Positions 1 through 10,262 of a stretch of 64,000 bases of DNA are shown here, piece by piece. Source of the DNA: Salvator merianae (Eukaryota; Chordata; Lepidosauria; Squamata; Teiidae); the NCBI GenBank assembly GCA_003586115.2, contig QVOM02000073.1, positions 41,160,289 to 41,224,288 of the forward strand. Direction: 5' to 3'. The first letter of the stretch is position 1, and every line of letters begins with the position of its first letter. The position numbers were made by a program, and so were the translations under genes. The notes beneath the pieces are model-generated. The model saw nothing but the letters and a program-made list of their open reading frames with translations. It had not been told where the DNA came from and made no database searches.

Positions 1-223
1 CGGGTCGGCGCAAGGAGCGAGGCCGCCGCTGGCCGGGGCGACGAGTGGGGCATGCGCGCTCGCTGGCCCTGCCCACACGCATGCGCAGTCGATGGCCCCG
101 CCCACACGCATGTGCAGTCGCTGGCCCCGCCCACACGCATGTGCAGTCGCTGGCCCCGCCCCTAGCCCCGGGCGTCAAAATGGCGAGTAGCCCCGGGTGT
201 CAAAGTGGCTCGCTACGCCACTG
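1..223 (-). mobile_element. GC-rich hAT-like non-autonomous element, copy 1 (left end, reversed; runs off window)
   Basis: The segment ends with CTCGCTACGCCACTG at 209-223, the reverse complement of the terminal repeat that opens the copy at 21195. Inward lie two subterminal CCCGGG-type blocks (TAGCCCCGGGYGTCAAA), then about three 29-bp units built on CGCATGYGCAGTCG plus GGCCCCGCCCACAC, then the beginning of the 33-bp-type array at 1-50. The 8 bases that follow (AGGGAGAC, 224-231) would be the target duplication, but the partner lies outside the window. No transposase coding is visible. Identity as the same family as 21195-22779 and 44524-45484 is direct from sequence; the hAT assignment is inferred from 8-bp duplications of those two copies. 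Confidence 0.8.
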
Positions 224-740
224 AGGGAGACACACACATGCCCACAAAGTAGAGGAAAATTGTGATTTTATGATCTTGCCGTTTTCTTTTCCTGTGCTTC
301 GGTGCTACAGCACTTTTACACAAAAGTGGCTGGCGAGGAAAGAAAGACGGCGGGCTGCTGATGAAGCCGTAACTTTCCCCATGGCACTGCTGAATAGGAG
401 GAGTGGGCAGAACTAGCTTTCCTGAGAACCGTGCCAGCCTCCCTAGCAGAACGCCCACCCACAACGTCTATCATTGGACGGCACAAAATGGGGATCCCTC
501 CCTCTGCACGCCCACAAAAAATTACAGTCCCTCCCACAGATTCACTTTCTCCGTGCCCACAGCAAAAGTAAAGCATGCTAGCGATCTGGAACGGCTTGAG
601 AATTGATAAAATCCGAAGACAAAGTAATGCGCATTTAGCCTATTTAATCCATAAAAATTACGGAAAGACAAGATCATGTCGGGACAGCGGGAACTGAAGA
701 CGGCCTGTAAACTGATTATATGCCGTGTCCGAACGCGGCC
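224..740 (-). mobile_element. Harbinger-like non-autonomous DNA transposon, copy A (partial)
   Basis: Read on the minus strand, the end at 740 starts GGCCGCGTTCGGACACGGC, matching the left end of the complete copy at 46180 (GGCCGCATTCTGACACGGC). Homology continues for about 270 bp (to about 470) and then the interiors differ, as is usual for deletion derivatives that share ends. The hAT-like element ends at 223/224, so it may have inserted into this copy. ORFs in the region are short and not conserved between copies. Confidence 0.55.
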
Positions 741-1150
741 ACAGAGTTTTAGTGCCAAATCAAGTATGAGTCCAGAAGTCATCCATTTCCAGCCTGACAC
801 TAAAATGGACTGTGCAGAAATTGCACCCATTCATCCACTTCCTCTGCTGCTGTCACTTTATAGGGTGGAGGATGTGGTGAACGATGGCACAGTCTGCTTG
901 TTTAGCGTACCCTGCACTTAGGATAACTGCAAGGGTGGATTTCATGCTCCTGGAATGACTGGCAGGCTGACTGGAGAGTAGGAATGTTTGCTTCTCAGGA
1001 CCCACACAAGTTCTAGGGCAGTCCACAATCTATGGTGTGAATGCAGCTAATGTTTGTGCCTTTTCTCCCATATAACAACTTCATTTATTTGTTAGATCTG
1101 AGCTTTTTGCACAATAGTGTATGAATGTGTTGAACTCATGTTTGTCAGAG
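741..1150. other. No recognisable gene or repeat
   Basis: Ordinary-composition DNA between copy A and the foldback element. I see no coding potential, no repeat family I recognise and no structured RNA. Confidence 0.4.
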
Positions 1151-1557
1151 GCAAACAGGAACTAGAGATGCTTTCTCTAACAGTCCTAGGTCTACTCAGC
1201 TTCACTTGCTTACACATGAGGAAATCCACAAAGCGGGGAACTTACCTGCTTGCTCCTAGCATCATCACTTCCATTATATGGCCCTTTGTGGGCAGGCTTG
1301 CAGCATGCAATGGTATGCATGCATGTGATATCATCACATACCCAGGAACTATCTGCACATGCATGGTGACATCACGTGCATGCACGCATGCTACAGACCC
1401 ACCCAAAAAGTGCTCTATAATAGTGGCAACAATGTGAGGAGCAAGCATATAAGTCCTCTGCTTTGTGGGTTTTCTCATATTTAACTGAACAGAGCTGAAT
1501 TGAGCCAGGACTGTTAGAGAAAGCACCTAACAGTCCTTGAGCCCTAACCCCTGTTCA
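1151..1557. mobile_element. Palindromic foldback MITE, about 400 bp
   Basis: Two arms of about 190 bp are inverted copies of each other around about position 1345. The left arm has GCTTTCTCTAACAGTCCT (from 1170); the right arm carries its reverse complement ending near 1527. Because of the palindrome, reading frames on opposite strands encode similar peptides, both starting MLSLTVL and both containing MRKxTK. This is a consequence of the inverted repeat and not evidence of a gene. Ends look like CAGGAACTAG / CTAACCCCTG. No clear target duplication was found, so the superfamily is not assigned. Confidence 0.65.
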
Positions 1558-3005
1558 TGTTTATCAAATGTGAGCTTGGCACATCCCTACAATAATTAAC
1601 TCCACAATCATTTTCATTTCTAGCTGGAAAACTTTGTTCTGGCTTAAAACAGTTGTGTATAATGGGCTTTTATCTTCTCCTCACATGAGCTCCTCCCCTT
1701 ATTATACTATCTTTGTTTGCTTGAATTTTTCATTGTCTGAAACAAAGTTCTTGGATATCGGTTTTCCTTATAAACTCAGACACTCATTTCAAGCCTCAGC
1801 TAAAATCTTCTCATTTCTCCCCTGTCTCAGAGAGTTCCCTCTTGCCTTACCATTATTGATTGCTGTTTCTCTGGTATAGGTTTTAGACATTTCTGACAGG
1901 AGAAGTGAAGCCCAGGATGGTTCTCCATGATAAGTTCTGGCTAGATGTTTCAGTAGTATTAACCTCACTTGGTATTATTGAGAGATGTGTCAGACAACAG
2001 GGAACATGATCTGAATATAGAAAACTACACAAGTCTCAGAAACCTTTCAGAAAAGCTTGGAAATTTAGGTTTTGTCGTTGAACCGTTGTGATTCTCAGCT
2101 AGTAGATATTTGCATGAGTTCAGAGTGCAGATGGGGTTAGAAAGAGAACTAAAGCAGTATTTGCTTGTTTCACACCATCCTTCCAAAGCGGCCAAAAAAA
2201 GGTAAATAACAAGTTTTTTTTTAAAAAAATAACTTATTAACATAAACAGCCTTATTAAAACAGAATCAATTATTCTAGGCGAGATAAGATGAAGGAAGGA
2301 AAGTTCTGAGCTTAGCACACCTAACAAGAAAACTAATAATTCTGAATCCTGCAAGCATTTGAAAAGGAAACCAACTACATCTACAATCAGGAGCTTTCTA
2401 AAGGGAAAAGAAGATAGCAATTTAATAAATAAATGTGTGGTATAGGAACCAGAAAGGCAATCACTTCGTATGACATGCTGAGCATGCTGCTAAATACAGT
2501 TTTCATATGATACAATGTCATCTTACTGATCTAATGCTGCTGTTCTACTTTGCAGTACTGGGTCTGATCCAATAATATATAAGTATAGAATTACTAATAA
2601 TATCTTAGTTTAAGGTTCAGTGGGAAACACTGAAAACACTAGAACTTGGGGTCATGCAGAATATTTTCCAGTGTGCATGGATGAAAGACTATTAGCAGCC
2701 GCTGATGGCAAGTACATTTCTCAAAGATTGGTCAGGGGTTCCACTTAGAAATGGGTCCTCCTCTTTATAAATTCCCTTCTAGACAGATTAGTTTCTTGTT
2801 GCTTCGAAAACAGAATATCATGCTGGTACACCTTCAGGCCAAGAGATGGCTGCCCTGAGAAAAAGACTATTTCACGAAACCTCACCTATTTGGAATGACA
2901 ATTTCTTGCTGTTTGGAGAAACAGAACATGCCCTCATTCCAATTTTTCAGCTAGGCTGCTAGATTTCTTTCATAACTGTGGCTCAGGATGCCTACAATAT
3001 TTCCC
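1558..3005. other. No recognisable gene; unassigned sequence
   Basis: AT-rich DNA without convincing coding potential. The 131-codon open frame on the minus strand at 2025-2420 has leucine/phenylalanine-rich, low-information composition and no family resemblance, so I do not call it a gene. Confidence 0.4.
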
Positions 3006-3225
3006 CTTGTCAGTCCTAACTCTCCTGCCCATCAGCTTCACAGAGCACTCCCTGGTTTTAGTGCTGTGCCATCTTTATCCGTCCTTTTCACACCATGCAT
3101 GATTTTATGGGCTTTAGTCAGGTTACCTCTGAAATGCCATTTTTGCAGCCTGATTTTGTAAGCGAGGTATCCCAGCCCCTTGAACATTCTGGTTGCCCTT
3201 TTCTGCACTTTTCCCACGTATGTAT
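3006..3225 (-). mobile_element. CR1 LINE fragment, C-terminus of ORF2
   Basis: The minus strand encodes recognisable CR1 reverse-transcriptase C-terminal sequence, including VQKRATRMFKGL and KAHKIMHGVK, the segment just before the ORF2 stop in CR1 elements. The fragment is 5'-truncated and frame-damaged. It joins L2-type sequence at about 3235, so the locus is a mosaic of old insertions. Confidence 0.75.
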
Positions 3226-3234
3226 TACAGAAAC

Positions 3235-3512
3235 CTGTGTGGGTTAACTGGGAGGCCTGGCACTTACTCAGATTCCCACCCCCCCAGGAAATCTGATACT
3301 GCACCAGTCCAGGCTTGTGGGTTAGGGTGATGGAGTCATCATAGTCCGTAAAGAATCTATGTCTCTCCTTAGGTGTCCTTTCCATTCTGTGACTGGGATT
3401 GAGGGATTGTTCTTGGTGTTGGACCAGCGAGTCAGAACAGGATTTCTATTGGTGTACCATTCAACCTGCTGCTCATCAGCTTCCCTGTTTAAACTGATTA
3501 AGGCTGCCTGAG
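3235..3512 (+). mobile_element. L2-type LINE fragment (upstream coding region)
   Basis: The reverse complement of this stretch matches the plus strand of 26085-26270 inside the large minus-strand L2 element (shared blocks such as CACAAGCCTGGACTGGTG and CCCAGTCACAGA). It is therefore the same LINE family in plus orientation here. Frames are interrupted. The L2 sequence resumes after the MITE at 3518-3698. Confidence 0.6.
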
Positions 3513-3517
3513 ACATA

Positions 3518-3698
3518 GGCCCTTTCTGCACTTGACCTTATTCCAGATTATATCTTAGAATAGGGATCTGCCATCTGCATGCCACTATGAACTATGGCAG
3601 CCCCCACCTGGAGCCTGCTATAATCAGCACTAGTGTGTGGATAGCAGGTCCCTGTTCTGGGATTATAGTCCAGAATAAAGCCAAGTGCAGAAAGGGCC
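3518..3698. mobile_element. Short Harbinger-like palindromic MITE, 181 bp
   Basis: The terminal inverted repeats are GGCCCTTTCTGCACTTG at 3518 and CAAGTGCAGAAAGGGCC ending at 3698, and the interior is itself a near palindrome. The family recurs at 11051-11230 and 54847-55037, where 3-bp duplications are clear. Here the flanks (ATA / ACT) do not match, so this duplication has decayed or the locus was rearranged. Confidence 0.75.
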
Positions 3699-3875
3699 AC
3701 TGTGAAGGCCCCCTGTATAGTGGTGTTGGGGGACTTCAATATCCACACTGAAGATGCATTTTGTAGACCAGCTCAGGACCTCATGGCCTCCTTGTCCACC
3801 ATAGGCCTGTTTCAGCAAGTTATGGGTGCAACACATGTTGCAGGACACACGGTTGTGCTGGTGTTTGTTACAGAG
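3699..3875 (+). mobile_element. L2 LINE endonuclease fragment
   Basis: The plus frame encodes VVLGDFNIHTED followed by a QxVxxATHxxGHT-like stretch. This is the apurinic-type endonuclease core of L2/CR1 LINEs: the GDFN catalytic motif, then the TH..GHTLDL region, here mutated to GHTVVL. Only about 58 residues survive, and the sequence runs straight into MITE-like sequence at about 3875. Confidence 0.75.
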
Positions 3876-3974
3876 CCTGGGACCTGTTGTAGTCTGCACC
3901 AGTGTGTGGATGGTAGGCCCATCTTTTGGGATAGAATCTGGAATAAGACCCATTGCAGAAAAGGCCTATTTTTC
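3876..3974. mobile_element. Half of a GGCCCTTTCTGCAC-family MITE
   Basis: The stretch from GTAGTCTGCACCAGTGTGTG to GCAGAAAAGGCCT matches the right half of the 181-bp MITE at 3518-3698. The left half is absent, so L2 endonuclease sequence sits between one complete and one half MITE. Confidence 0.5.
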
Positions 3975-4640
3975 AGTAGTTCCAACCAGTATGGCTATGC
4001 TAAGTGTACCACATGGGTGAAGGCTGTGTTAGAATATTGAATTAATGCAGTATTTGCAGGATCCAGTTCCCAATCTCTAACCAGCTGTAGGCAACCCACT
4101 GTTGGTCAAACCACCTATTTGTAGCTTTTGAATGAAAGGGTTAAAAAAAGTAATTGACAGTATATGGTTGGTGAGGATTCAGTCTCAATGATCTGGGAAG
4201 CTGCTGGTGAAGTGGCTTTCAAACATTGTTTACACATGCATTAGACATTTACCTCACAGCACACTTTTGGCTAGATTGTAGCTTCTACTTCAAGTGCCTT
4301 CAGCTGCTCCTCATTTATCTTTTTAAAATCATTACTCCCGTGAATAGCTTTGATTGCAAAGCAGTTATTTAAATATTTATAGCCACTTTGCTCCAGGACT
4401 GAGCAGAAAACACTAGAGGGCAGTTTAATAAATGGATGGAAGTCAGTTAGCTGAATGTGTATCTCTGTTAGAAAAATATAAATGCTCTTTTAAGAGGTTT
4501 AAACAATTGGGCATTGGCAAAATCATTTCTCTGGTATGTATCGTAGCCAACAAATGGAGACAGGCAACTGATTGTTACGTACAGTTCATTTGAGAGCTAG
4601 GATTTTCAGAATACAGTGTTGGGTGGCACAGTTTCAGAAT
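3975..4640. other. No recognisable gene; holds one CTCF-like motif
   Basis: Non-coding DNA with no repeat I recognise. The segment ACACTAGAGGGCAG at about 4410-4423 resembles the core of vertebrate CTCF sites. That is a motif match only, with no occupancy evidence. Confidence 0.3.
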
Positions 4641-4644
4641 TTCT

Positions 4645-4745
4645 TGAGGCAGTGGAACCAACATGGTGCCATCCAGATATAGATGAACTACAATTCCCAT
4701 CAGTATCAGCCAGCATGGCCTATAGTTAGGGATGATGGCAACATT
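4645..4745. mobile_element. Short interspersed repeat with ACTACAATTCCCATCA core
   Basis: Contains GAACTACAATTCCCATCAG followed by CAGCCAGCATGGCC and a GGGATGATGG block. This arrangement is shared by a dispersed, partly palindromic repeat common in reptile genomes, with related pieces at 14318-14385 and 37728-37812. DNA-transposon origin is likely, but the superfamily cannot be fixed from this copy. Confidence 0.4.
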
Positions 4746-5969
4746 GTGGTGTCTACATTGCTGGGCTTTGAAATATGTTCTTGGAGGTAGTCAAAATATG
4801 CTTTTCATCAATTAAGCATCATTATATCGACATTTCCTTCACTAAATTTAAGGGAGTCCAAACTTTATTGGATGAAGATGAACAAGAATACATGCAGATC
4901 TCCCATCTATACTTCTGTGATAGGGCCTTTCAAATGACAGTTGAGTAGCAAAATATTGCAGAGTGCTGAAATAGTTTTATTAAGCAGTATGGATACCCCA
5001 GTAACACATTTTAAGGATGTGCATCATTTTGGAACTTTCTGAATGTTGGAATGTGCCTCAGTTCCATGGACCCTTTGGTCTGTTGTGAACTTGTTCAGAT
5101 GGCAGAGGGTTGTAGGACTGCTAAAGTGATAGGGCAGGTTGCCTCTTACTCACTACCCAATCCAGAAAACATTTGGATAGTTAGGTGAATTTTGAGGAAA
5201 TTGTAAAATTTCCAAAATCCTCTTTATGCTTTCTTGCTGCTTTCTTGGTTGGGTGATAGGGCAACGTATCTCCTGCTTATCAGCTATCCTACATCCTGAG
5301 GAGCTATTTTGATTTTTTTTTAAAGCAATTTTAAACCCAATACAAGCTCAAATCAAATGTTATAAAGCCCACTTTATTTGTGTAATAAAAACAGAATGTC
5401 AATACATTAACAGACATTTCAACATATATATCATTGCCAGTGCTAAAAGACTGTAAAATTTGACACATTGCAGGACCCCAAAGGTAGAACATGTAAGAGG
5501 GCAGGATATCACCTATCCAGCCAGGCACTCCAGTGTATTTTAAAGAATTCCTATTATTTTCATGTTACAACAAGTTGGCGAGGTAGTACTTTTGAGCAAA
5601 ATTTACATCCTCTCTTTCAGCCAGCCTATGAAACCATAATCTCTTTAGGAAACGATGTGGTTTTGAAAAAAGCTTCAAAAGTTCCTTTTAAAAAATCACC
5701 AATCTGGTTGTTTCAGCGGTTGGCTACTTCTCTGACACCCACTCATTTTGGAGGCACTGGGTAGTACCCCAATTTTTACATCATGTCCCCCAAAGCAGGA
5801 TAGATGGCAAGGAAGCATACCTTGTATCTGCCAGCTAAACCATGAAACATCTAGATAGTCCAGTGGTTTTTGAAATGTTCTAAATCCCATTCAGAATCCT
5901 TTTGGAATGTTCCAGCAGAACAGGCTTTGGCTTTGTTCCTCTTTTGCAGGGTGTTTTGTCCCAAACTGT
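4746..5969. other. No recognisable gene
   Basis: AT-rich unassigned sequence. A 98-codon open frame (5468-5764, plus) has no family resemblance. No structured RNA was recognised. Confidence 0.4.
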
Positions 5970-6220
5970 GAGCCAGTTTGGCCTTGTAGTTAGCGTGTCA
6001 GACTCTTATCTGGAACTCTCCCAGTTCGAGTCTGCACTCTGCATGAAGCCAGCTGGGTGACCTTGGGCTCGTCACAGCTCTGTTCTGAATTCTCACAGCC
6101 CCACCAACCTCACAGGGTGTCTGTTGTGGGGAGAAGAACAGAAGGTTTGTCAGCCGCTTTAAGTCCCTTCAGGTGAGAAAAGCGGGGTATTAAAAACCCA
6201 ACTCTTCTTCTTCTTCTCTT
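5970..6220 (+). mobile_element. Sauria-SINE-type tRNA-derived SINE
   Basis: It begins GAGCCAGTTTGGCCTTGTAG with an A-box-like TAGTTAGCGTGTCAGA and a B-box-like AGTTCGAGTCT at 6023-6033. The body carries the diagnostic GGGTGACCTTGGGCTCGTCA and CCCCACCAACCTCACAGGGT segments, then TCAGCCGCTTTAAG and AAGCGGGGTATTAAAAACCC, and ends in a CTTCTT tail. This architecture (tRNA head, conserved body, LINE-related 3' end) is that of the squamate Sauria SINE, mobilised by BovB-type LINEs. A BovB is present at 51.7-56.06 kb. The copy is fairly well preserved; a target duplication was not evident. Confidence 0.85.
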
Positions 6221-6920
6221 CAAATTTGGACCTTCAAAATTTGGGACAGTCCAGTTTTGGAATATTTTGCACATCCTTAAGTGACTCACTTTCCTTAGCT
6301 TCATGGTTCTTTTTCTTTTGTACAATCTAAGAATGGGAAACAGGGGACACGTAAAGAAACATTTTTTAATTTTGTTGATCACTTTAGTATCACTTAATAG
6401 ATTGATGGAAGGTTTTTCAAAAACAGATACGGTTTGGAACCGTATGCCTCTCTTTGAAAAATGAATTAATACTGTTTGGCAAGTACAAAAAAGAGTTCAC
6501 TACAAAGACAGAATCCAAATGGCACTTATGGTGATAGGAAATTAATAGATTTTAAAGCTCTTCTCTACAAACTACATACTTCTACAATATTAGATGATAA
6601 AGAATCTTATTAACCAGGACAGCAATACCAAACATTTAAGATGATAAGCAGTATTCTGCTCTTCTACTTCATTGGAAGGGATTGAAAATGTCATTCAGAT
6701 TATAAAAAGCAGAAGAGCTCCACATCTTGATGGTTTTTGGCATCTGTTTCTATAAAAGTTTTACATTTCTGCTGATTCATTGTACATACTCTATTTAATG
6801 ATACATAAGAAGGCAACCTAATTCCTGAATCTTAGTTTCAGTCTAGAATTGTAGTTTAGCCCAAGTTGGAAAAGATCCTTCAGATCCTGTATTTATAACT
6901 AGTCCTGTTTAAACTTACAG
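6221..6920. other. No recognisable gene
   Basis: AT-rich sequence without supported features. Small open frames are not conserved in any way I can see. Confidence 0.4.
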
Positions 6921-6924
6921 GTGC

Positions 6925-7290
6925 CATCAGACATGAGTTAAAACCCACTTTTTTCCCAGGAATGTATTGGAATGCTAGATGTGATCATGGCATTCCCAGT
7001 ACAGTCCCAGGTTGATCAGGCAATAGCCTGTAATATCGCTATCATGGAAAATCCAGCAATCACGACAGGTTTCCCGTAATAGTGATGGTTGCTTATATGT
7101 CTGCCAGTACATTTCATTATTATTTTACTTGGGGCTACCCAGAAGCCAGCCAAGCATGTGGAAACAAAAAGGGAAAGGGGGTGCTTGGCTGACTTCCAGG
7201 TTGCTAAAAATGGAATTATAATGAAAATAGCTGGTAGGCAACAGATAAATCTGCGATTGGCTCCCACATCTGGCAGAAACGGCAAGTGGC
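6925..7290. mobile_element. Dispersed DNA-transposon-like repeat (CAGACATG family), copy 1
   Basis: Starts ATCAGACATGAGTTAAAACC and continues with a CAGGAATGTATTGGAATG block and a region (AGCCTGTAATATCGCTATCA, then GGAAAATCCAGCAA) closely matched at 34155-34190. Related pieces lie at 28176, 34050, 48066 and (minus) 52680-52757. No coding sequence and no clear target duplication. The family is real by internal repetition; its class is not determined. Confidence 0.45.
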
Positions 7291-8205
7291 AATTTTGGGA
7301 TCTTCAGATCCCACAACAGCCTTTTACAGTTTGGAGGCAAGTTCTTCTTGTTATCTTGGCAAATAGCTTGATAAATAACTAAAAAAACTTAAGGTGATTA
7401 TGGATCTTTGGAAAAAAAAAGTTAGTGACCTTATCCATAAGCTGCTAAACTTAATATACCCTAAGAAAATTAAAGGGACATGTGCAAATATTGACTTTTC
7501 TTAAAAAAAAAAAATGTCCCAAAAATGCAGTGTAGGGTATAGTTGTGTATTTTCTTTAGGAGAGTTCAACACTTACGTCACTCCTCCAAAGCTGCTGCAC
7601 ATACAAATAACTTGGACTTGTGTATTTTCCCAGGCTTTAGGGGTTCAGAATAGAAATGCCTTTCTAAACAATCTCTCAAGCCTTTAACAATCTCTGTCAA
7701 GGAAATGAAAGCTGTTTGAGGGCTTGATGTGATACAGTAGATGTATGTCCTAGACATGTTTGATCATGACAGAAAAGTTCAGCTGTTCCACTGAAAGAAG
7801 TAGCAAAATAAGTCAGCTTCTTCCCATGTGTATAGCGACTTCTTGCCTAGCAAGTCTTTTCAAGCCATAAGGATATAAGAAATGTCCCACTATATCGGAC
7901 TTCAGCCCTGTCTAGTCCAGCACAACCTGTTTTCTCAGTGCCCAGTTCGCTGCGCAAAGAGCCCACAAGCAGGATGCCTGCACACAGTAACTTTCAGTCT
8001 GCGTTAAGAGGAGGAACCCTATTTAAACAGTAAAAGAAATGCACAGCTTGTTTAAATGGGGCTGTTCAAAGGCAAAAATGTTCGGGGATATGAAGTCAGC
8101 TTTATTAGGTTCTCCTTCTGTTGTTCACAAGCAGTTGGTTTTACAAGGTTTGTGAGTGGGAATGATGGTATGCTCTAATGAAACAAGCAGGAGAGCACTA
8201 TTTCT
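7291..8205. other. Mostly unassigned; weak CR1 3'-end trace at 7866-8010
   Basis: The block AAGGATATAAGAAATGTCCC ... CTGTCTAGTCCAGCACAACC resembles the 3' untranslated end of CR1-type LINEs (compare ACATAAGAG...GTCCAGCATCCTGT at 36228), but it is strongly diverged. The rest of the interval shows nothing I can name. Confidence 0.35.
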
Positions 8206-8209
8206 TTTT

Positions 8210-8565
8210 CTTTTTAAAAAAATATTACTATTATTTTTTATTGTTATTATATTTCAAATGTATAAAATTACATTCTACATTAAACATTCTTGTATCAATA
8301 TTGTTGGTGACTTCCTCCTTCTATGTTCAGTTTCTTCTATGTTTCATATTTCTCACCCCTCCAATTCCCTTTTCATTCTTTTCTTCCACCAAATGTCTTC
8401 TTTCTTCATCATTCTTCAAATCCAGCAATCACAAGTCCATTGTTCAGCTCTTGCAGAAAGTCAATAAAGGGTTTCCATTTTCTGTAAAACCTATCAACTG
8501 TCTTATTTCTCAAAAGATTTGTCAGTTTGTCCAACTCGGCAAGCTGCATAATTTTGTCTAAATGT
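8210..8565 (-). mobile_element. L1-type LINE 3' end (ORF2 C-terminus plus 3' UTR)
   Basis: On the minus strand, a frame with two uncertain residues reads [20 protein letters not shown] and then [20 protein letters not shown], ending at a TGA near 8409-8411. The pattern [12 protein letters not shown] just before the stop is characteristic of the end of L1 ORF2. Downstream (8210-8408) is TC-rich 3' UTR. The element is 5'-truncated at about 8565, as is usual for L1. Confidence 0.75.
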
Positions 8566-8974
8566 GGCTACTATTTCATACTTGTCTCCCACAATGTTTA
8601 CTTCAATGCTTGAAGTCCTTAGTATAATCTATCATCTGTTAAGTTTTTAAGTTTAAACCGAAGTAAACATGCTGGGAGATGACCAGGAGGCAAGAAAGTC
8701 TACAGTAAGTCTTCTGCATTTTGTGTCATCCAGGTCTTGTTGATGGTGTCATCTGGACAGAACTTTGGGTGGAAGTCTAGCGCCCTGCTCATCAGGAAAA
8801 ACCCCAAACTCAGCACAGCCAGCTTTCCATATGTCTCCTTCTAAAATGCTCCCTCACTCTTCACAACTGTGATAAATCGTTTTAACTGCATCATTGGCAA
8901 GATAAGGAGTAGTGAAAATCCTTTCATAAAAATTTTTAAGTGTAATATTTATGAAATACTATTATCTTCTTTTC

Positions 8975-9515
8975 ACCATCTATTTGGACTTTAGAAAAAG
9001 CTTTTGATACAATCTCTCATCATCAACTCCTCAGAAAGTTTAGCAGCCATGGAGTAAAAAGGGCAGATCCTGCTGTGGAACTGGTTAAGAAAGAGAAAAC
9101 AGAGTGTAGGAATAAATGGATAGGTGGTGTCCCTCCCAAGCTTCTGTGTGGAGACGAATGCTTTTAAACATATTCATAAATGATTTAGAGTGATGAATGA
9201 GCAATGGAATAGCCCAGATTACGGGTGAAACTAAATTGTACAGAGGGGTCAAAACAAAGAGGAGCTCTAAAGAGCTCTAAAGGGATTTCTGCTTGATGGA
9301 AGACTAGACATCAAAATGGCAGACGCTATTCAACACGAGCAAGTGTTAAATGCTGCAGACTGGAGCAAATTATACATGCAGACAAATAGTATTGGAGCTG
9401 GCTTTGGCTGAGTAGGAAAAACATCTTGGTGTAGTAAGAGAGAGTTCAACTAAAGTGTCAACCCACCATGCATCAGCCATAAAAAAGACCAATATCATGT
9501 TGAGGAGAAAATTGC
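8975..9515 (+). mobile_element. CR1 LINE fragment, reverse transcriptase
   Basis: The plus strand encodes LDFRKAFDTISHHQLLRKF, which is RT motif A of CR1 LINEs (compare DFSKAFDKVSH in the CR1 at 58.5-62.3 kb). Further on are degraded equivalents of the template-recognition and FADD regions (KLNCTEG, then KCCRLEQ) in shifting frames. It is an old, inactivated copy. Confidence 0.7.
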
Positions 9516-9529
9516 AAGTATTATAATGT

Positions 9530-9900
9530 TTTTAGACAAATCAAATGTACATGCATACTTTATTGCAGTCAGACAGACCCAGCAATATTACAACCATATC
9601 AACATACCTTAGATTTTAAAAAAACAGTTTACATCATAAAAACAAATACCAGAGTAACAAAAAAAGCAACACCATAATTAATTCTTTTAATTATGGTAAC
9701 AGAGAATAAGCAGTAGAAAATAAGAAACAACATGATTTCTGTCAGATAATTTACACTGCCTGACTGCCCCATCCCATGCAGTGGCTTCGATGTAGGATAA
9801 ATAAGGTCTTGTCTAGCCCATGAGCAGAAAGTGCAGACAAAAAATACATGTTCTACTGACTCAACTCCTTGATTTTTACATGGGCAAAATCTCATGAGAG
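9530..9900 (-). mobile_element. Non-LTR retrotransposon C-terminal fragment with Cys/His motif
   Basis: The minus strand encodes CPCKNQGVESVEHVFFVC followed by an RQDLI segment. This CxC...H...C arrangement resembles the zinc-binding C-terminal region found after the RT in several LINE groups. A clade cannot be assigned. The coding part is short (88 codons) and the 5' part is missing. Confidence 0.45.
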
Positions 9901-9989
9901 TGAGAGATTATCTCAAATATACCTTTAAGATAATGGGAAAGTAAAACATTTAGCCTGGCCTTGATGAATGTACTGTAGTTCTTTATAGA

Positions 9990-10262
9990 AATGTGTTAAT
10001 TCAGTTTGGGTTCAATCCAGTTCAAGTCAAACCAAGTGGTTCAACACAGTTTGATTCGAACCACACTAGGGCTGTTTGATCCATTAGGTCAAATTACCCA
10101 CTTTGATGTGATCCCCATCTGGCCCTTTAAATAAGGCTTTTTAGATGTATTTTATTTTTAAACAATTGAACAGTTCATGAATTGTTAGAGGTTTGATTTA
10201 AACTGGATTGAGCTTGTTTGACCTGAACTCAGCTCAGTGAATTTTAGTTCATGCACATCTCT
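9990..10262. repeat. GTTCAA-rich interspersed repeat
   Basis: Enriched for degenerate GGTTCAA/GTTCGAA/TTTGAACC-like words in both orientations and ends TTCATGCACATCTCTAGG. Similar words mark palindromic MITEs in reptile genomes, but I cannot define termini or a target duplication here. Confidence 0.3.

Noticed and set aside
2025..2420. 131-codon hydrophobic minus-strand frame (possible membrane protein)
   Set aside because: The Leu/Phe/Ser bias follows from A-rich template DNA. No start context, domain or neighbouring exon supports it.
5970..6060. Possible tRNA gene at the A/B boxes
   Set aside because: No cloverleaf, and the downstream body and CTT tail are those of a Sauria-type SINE.
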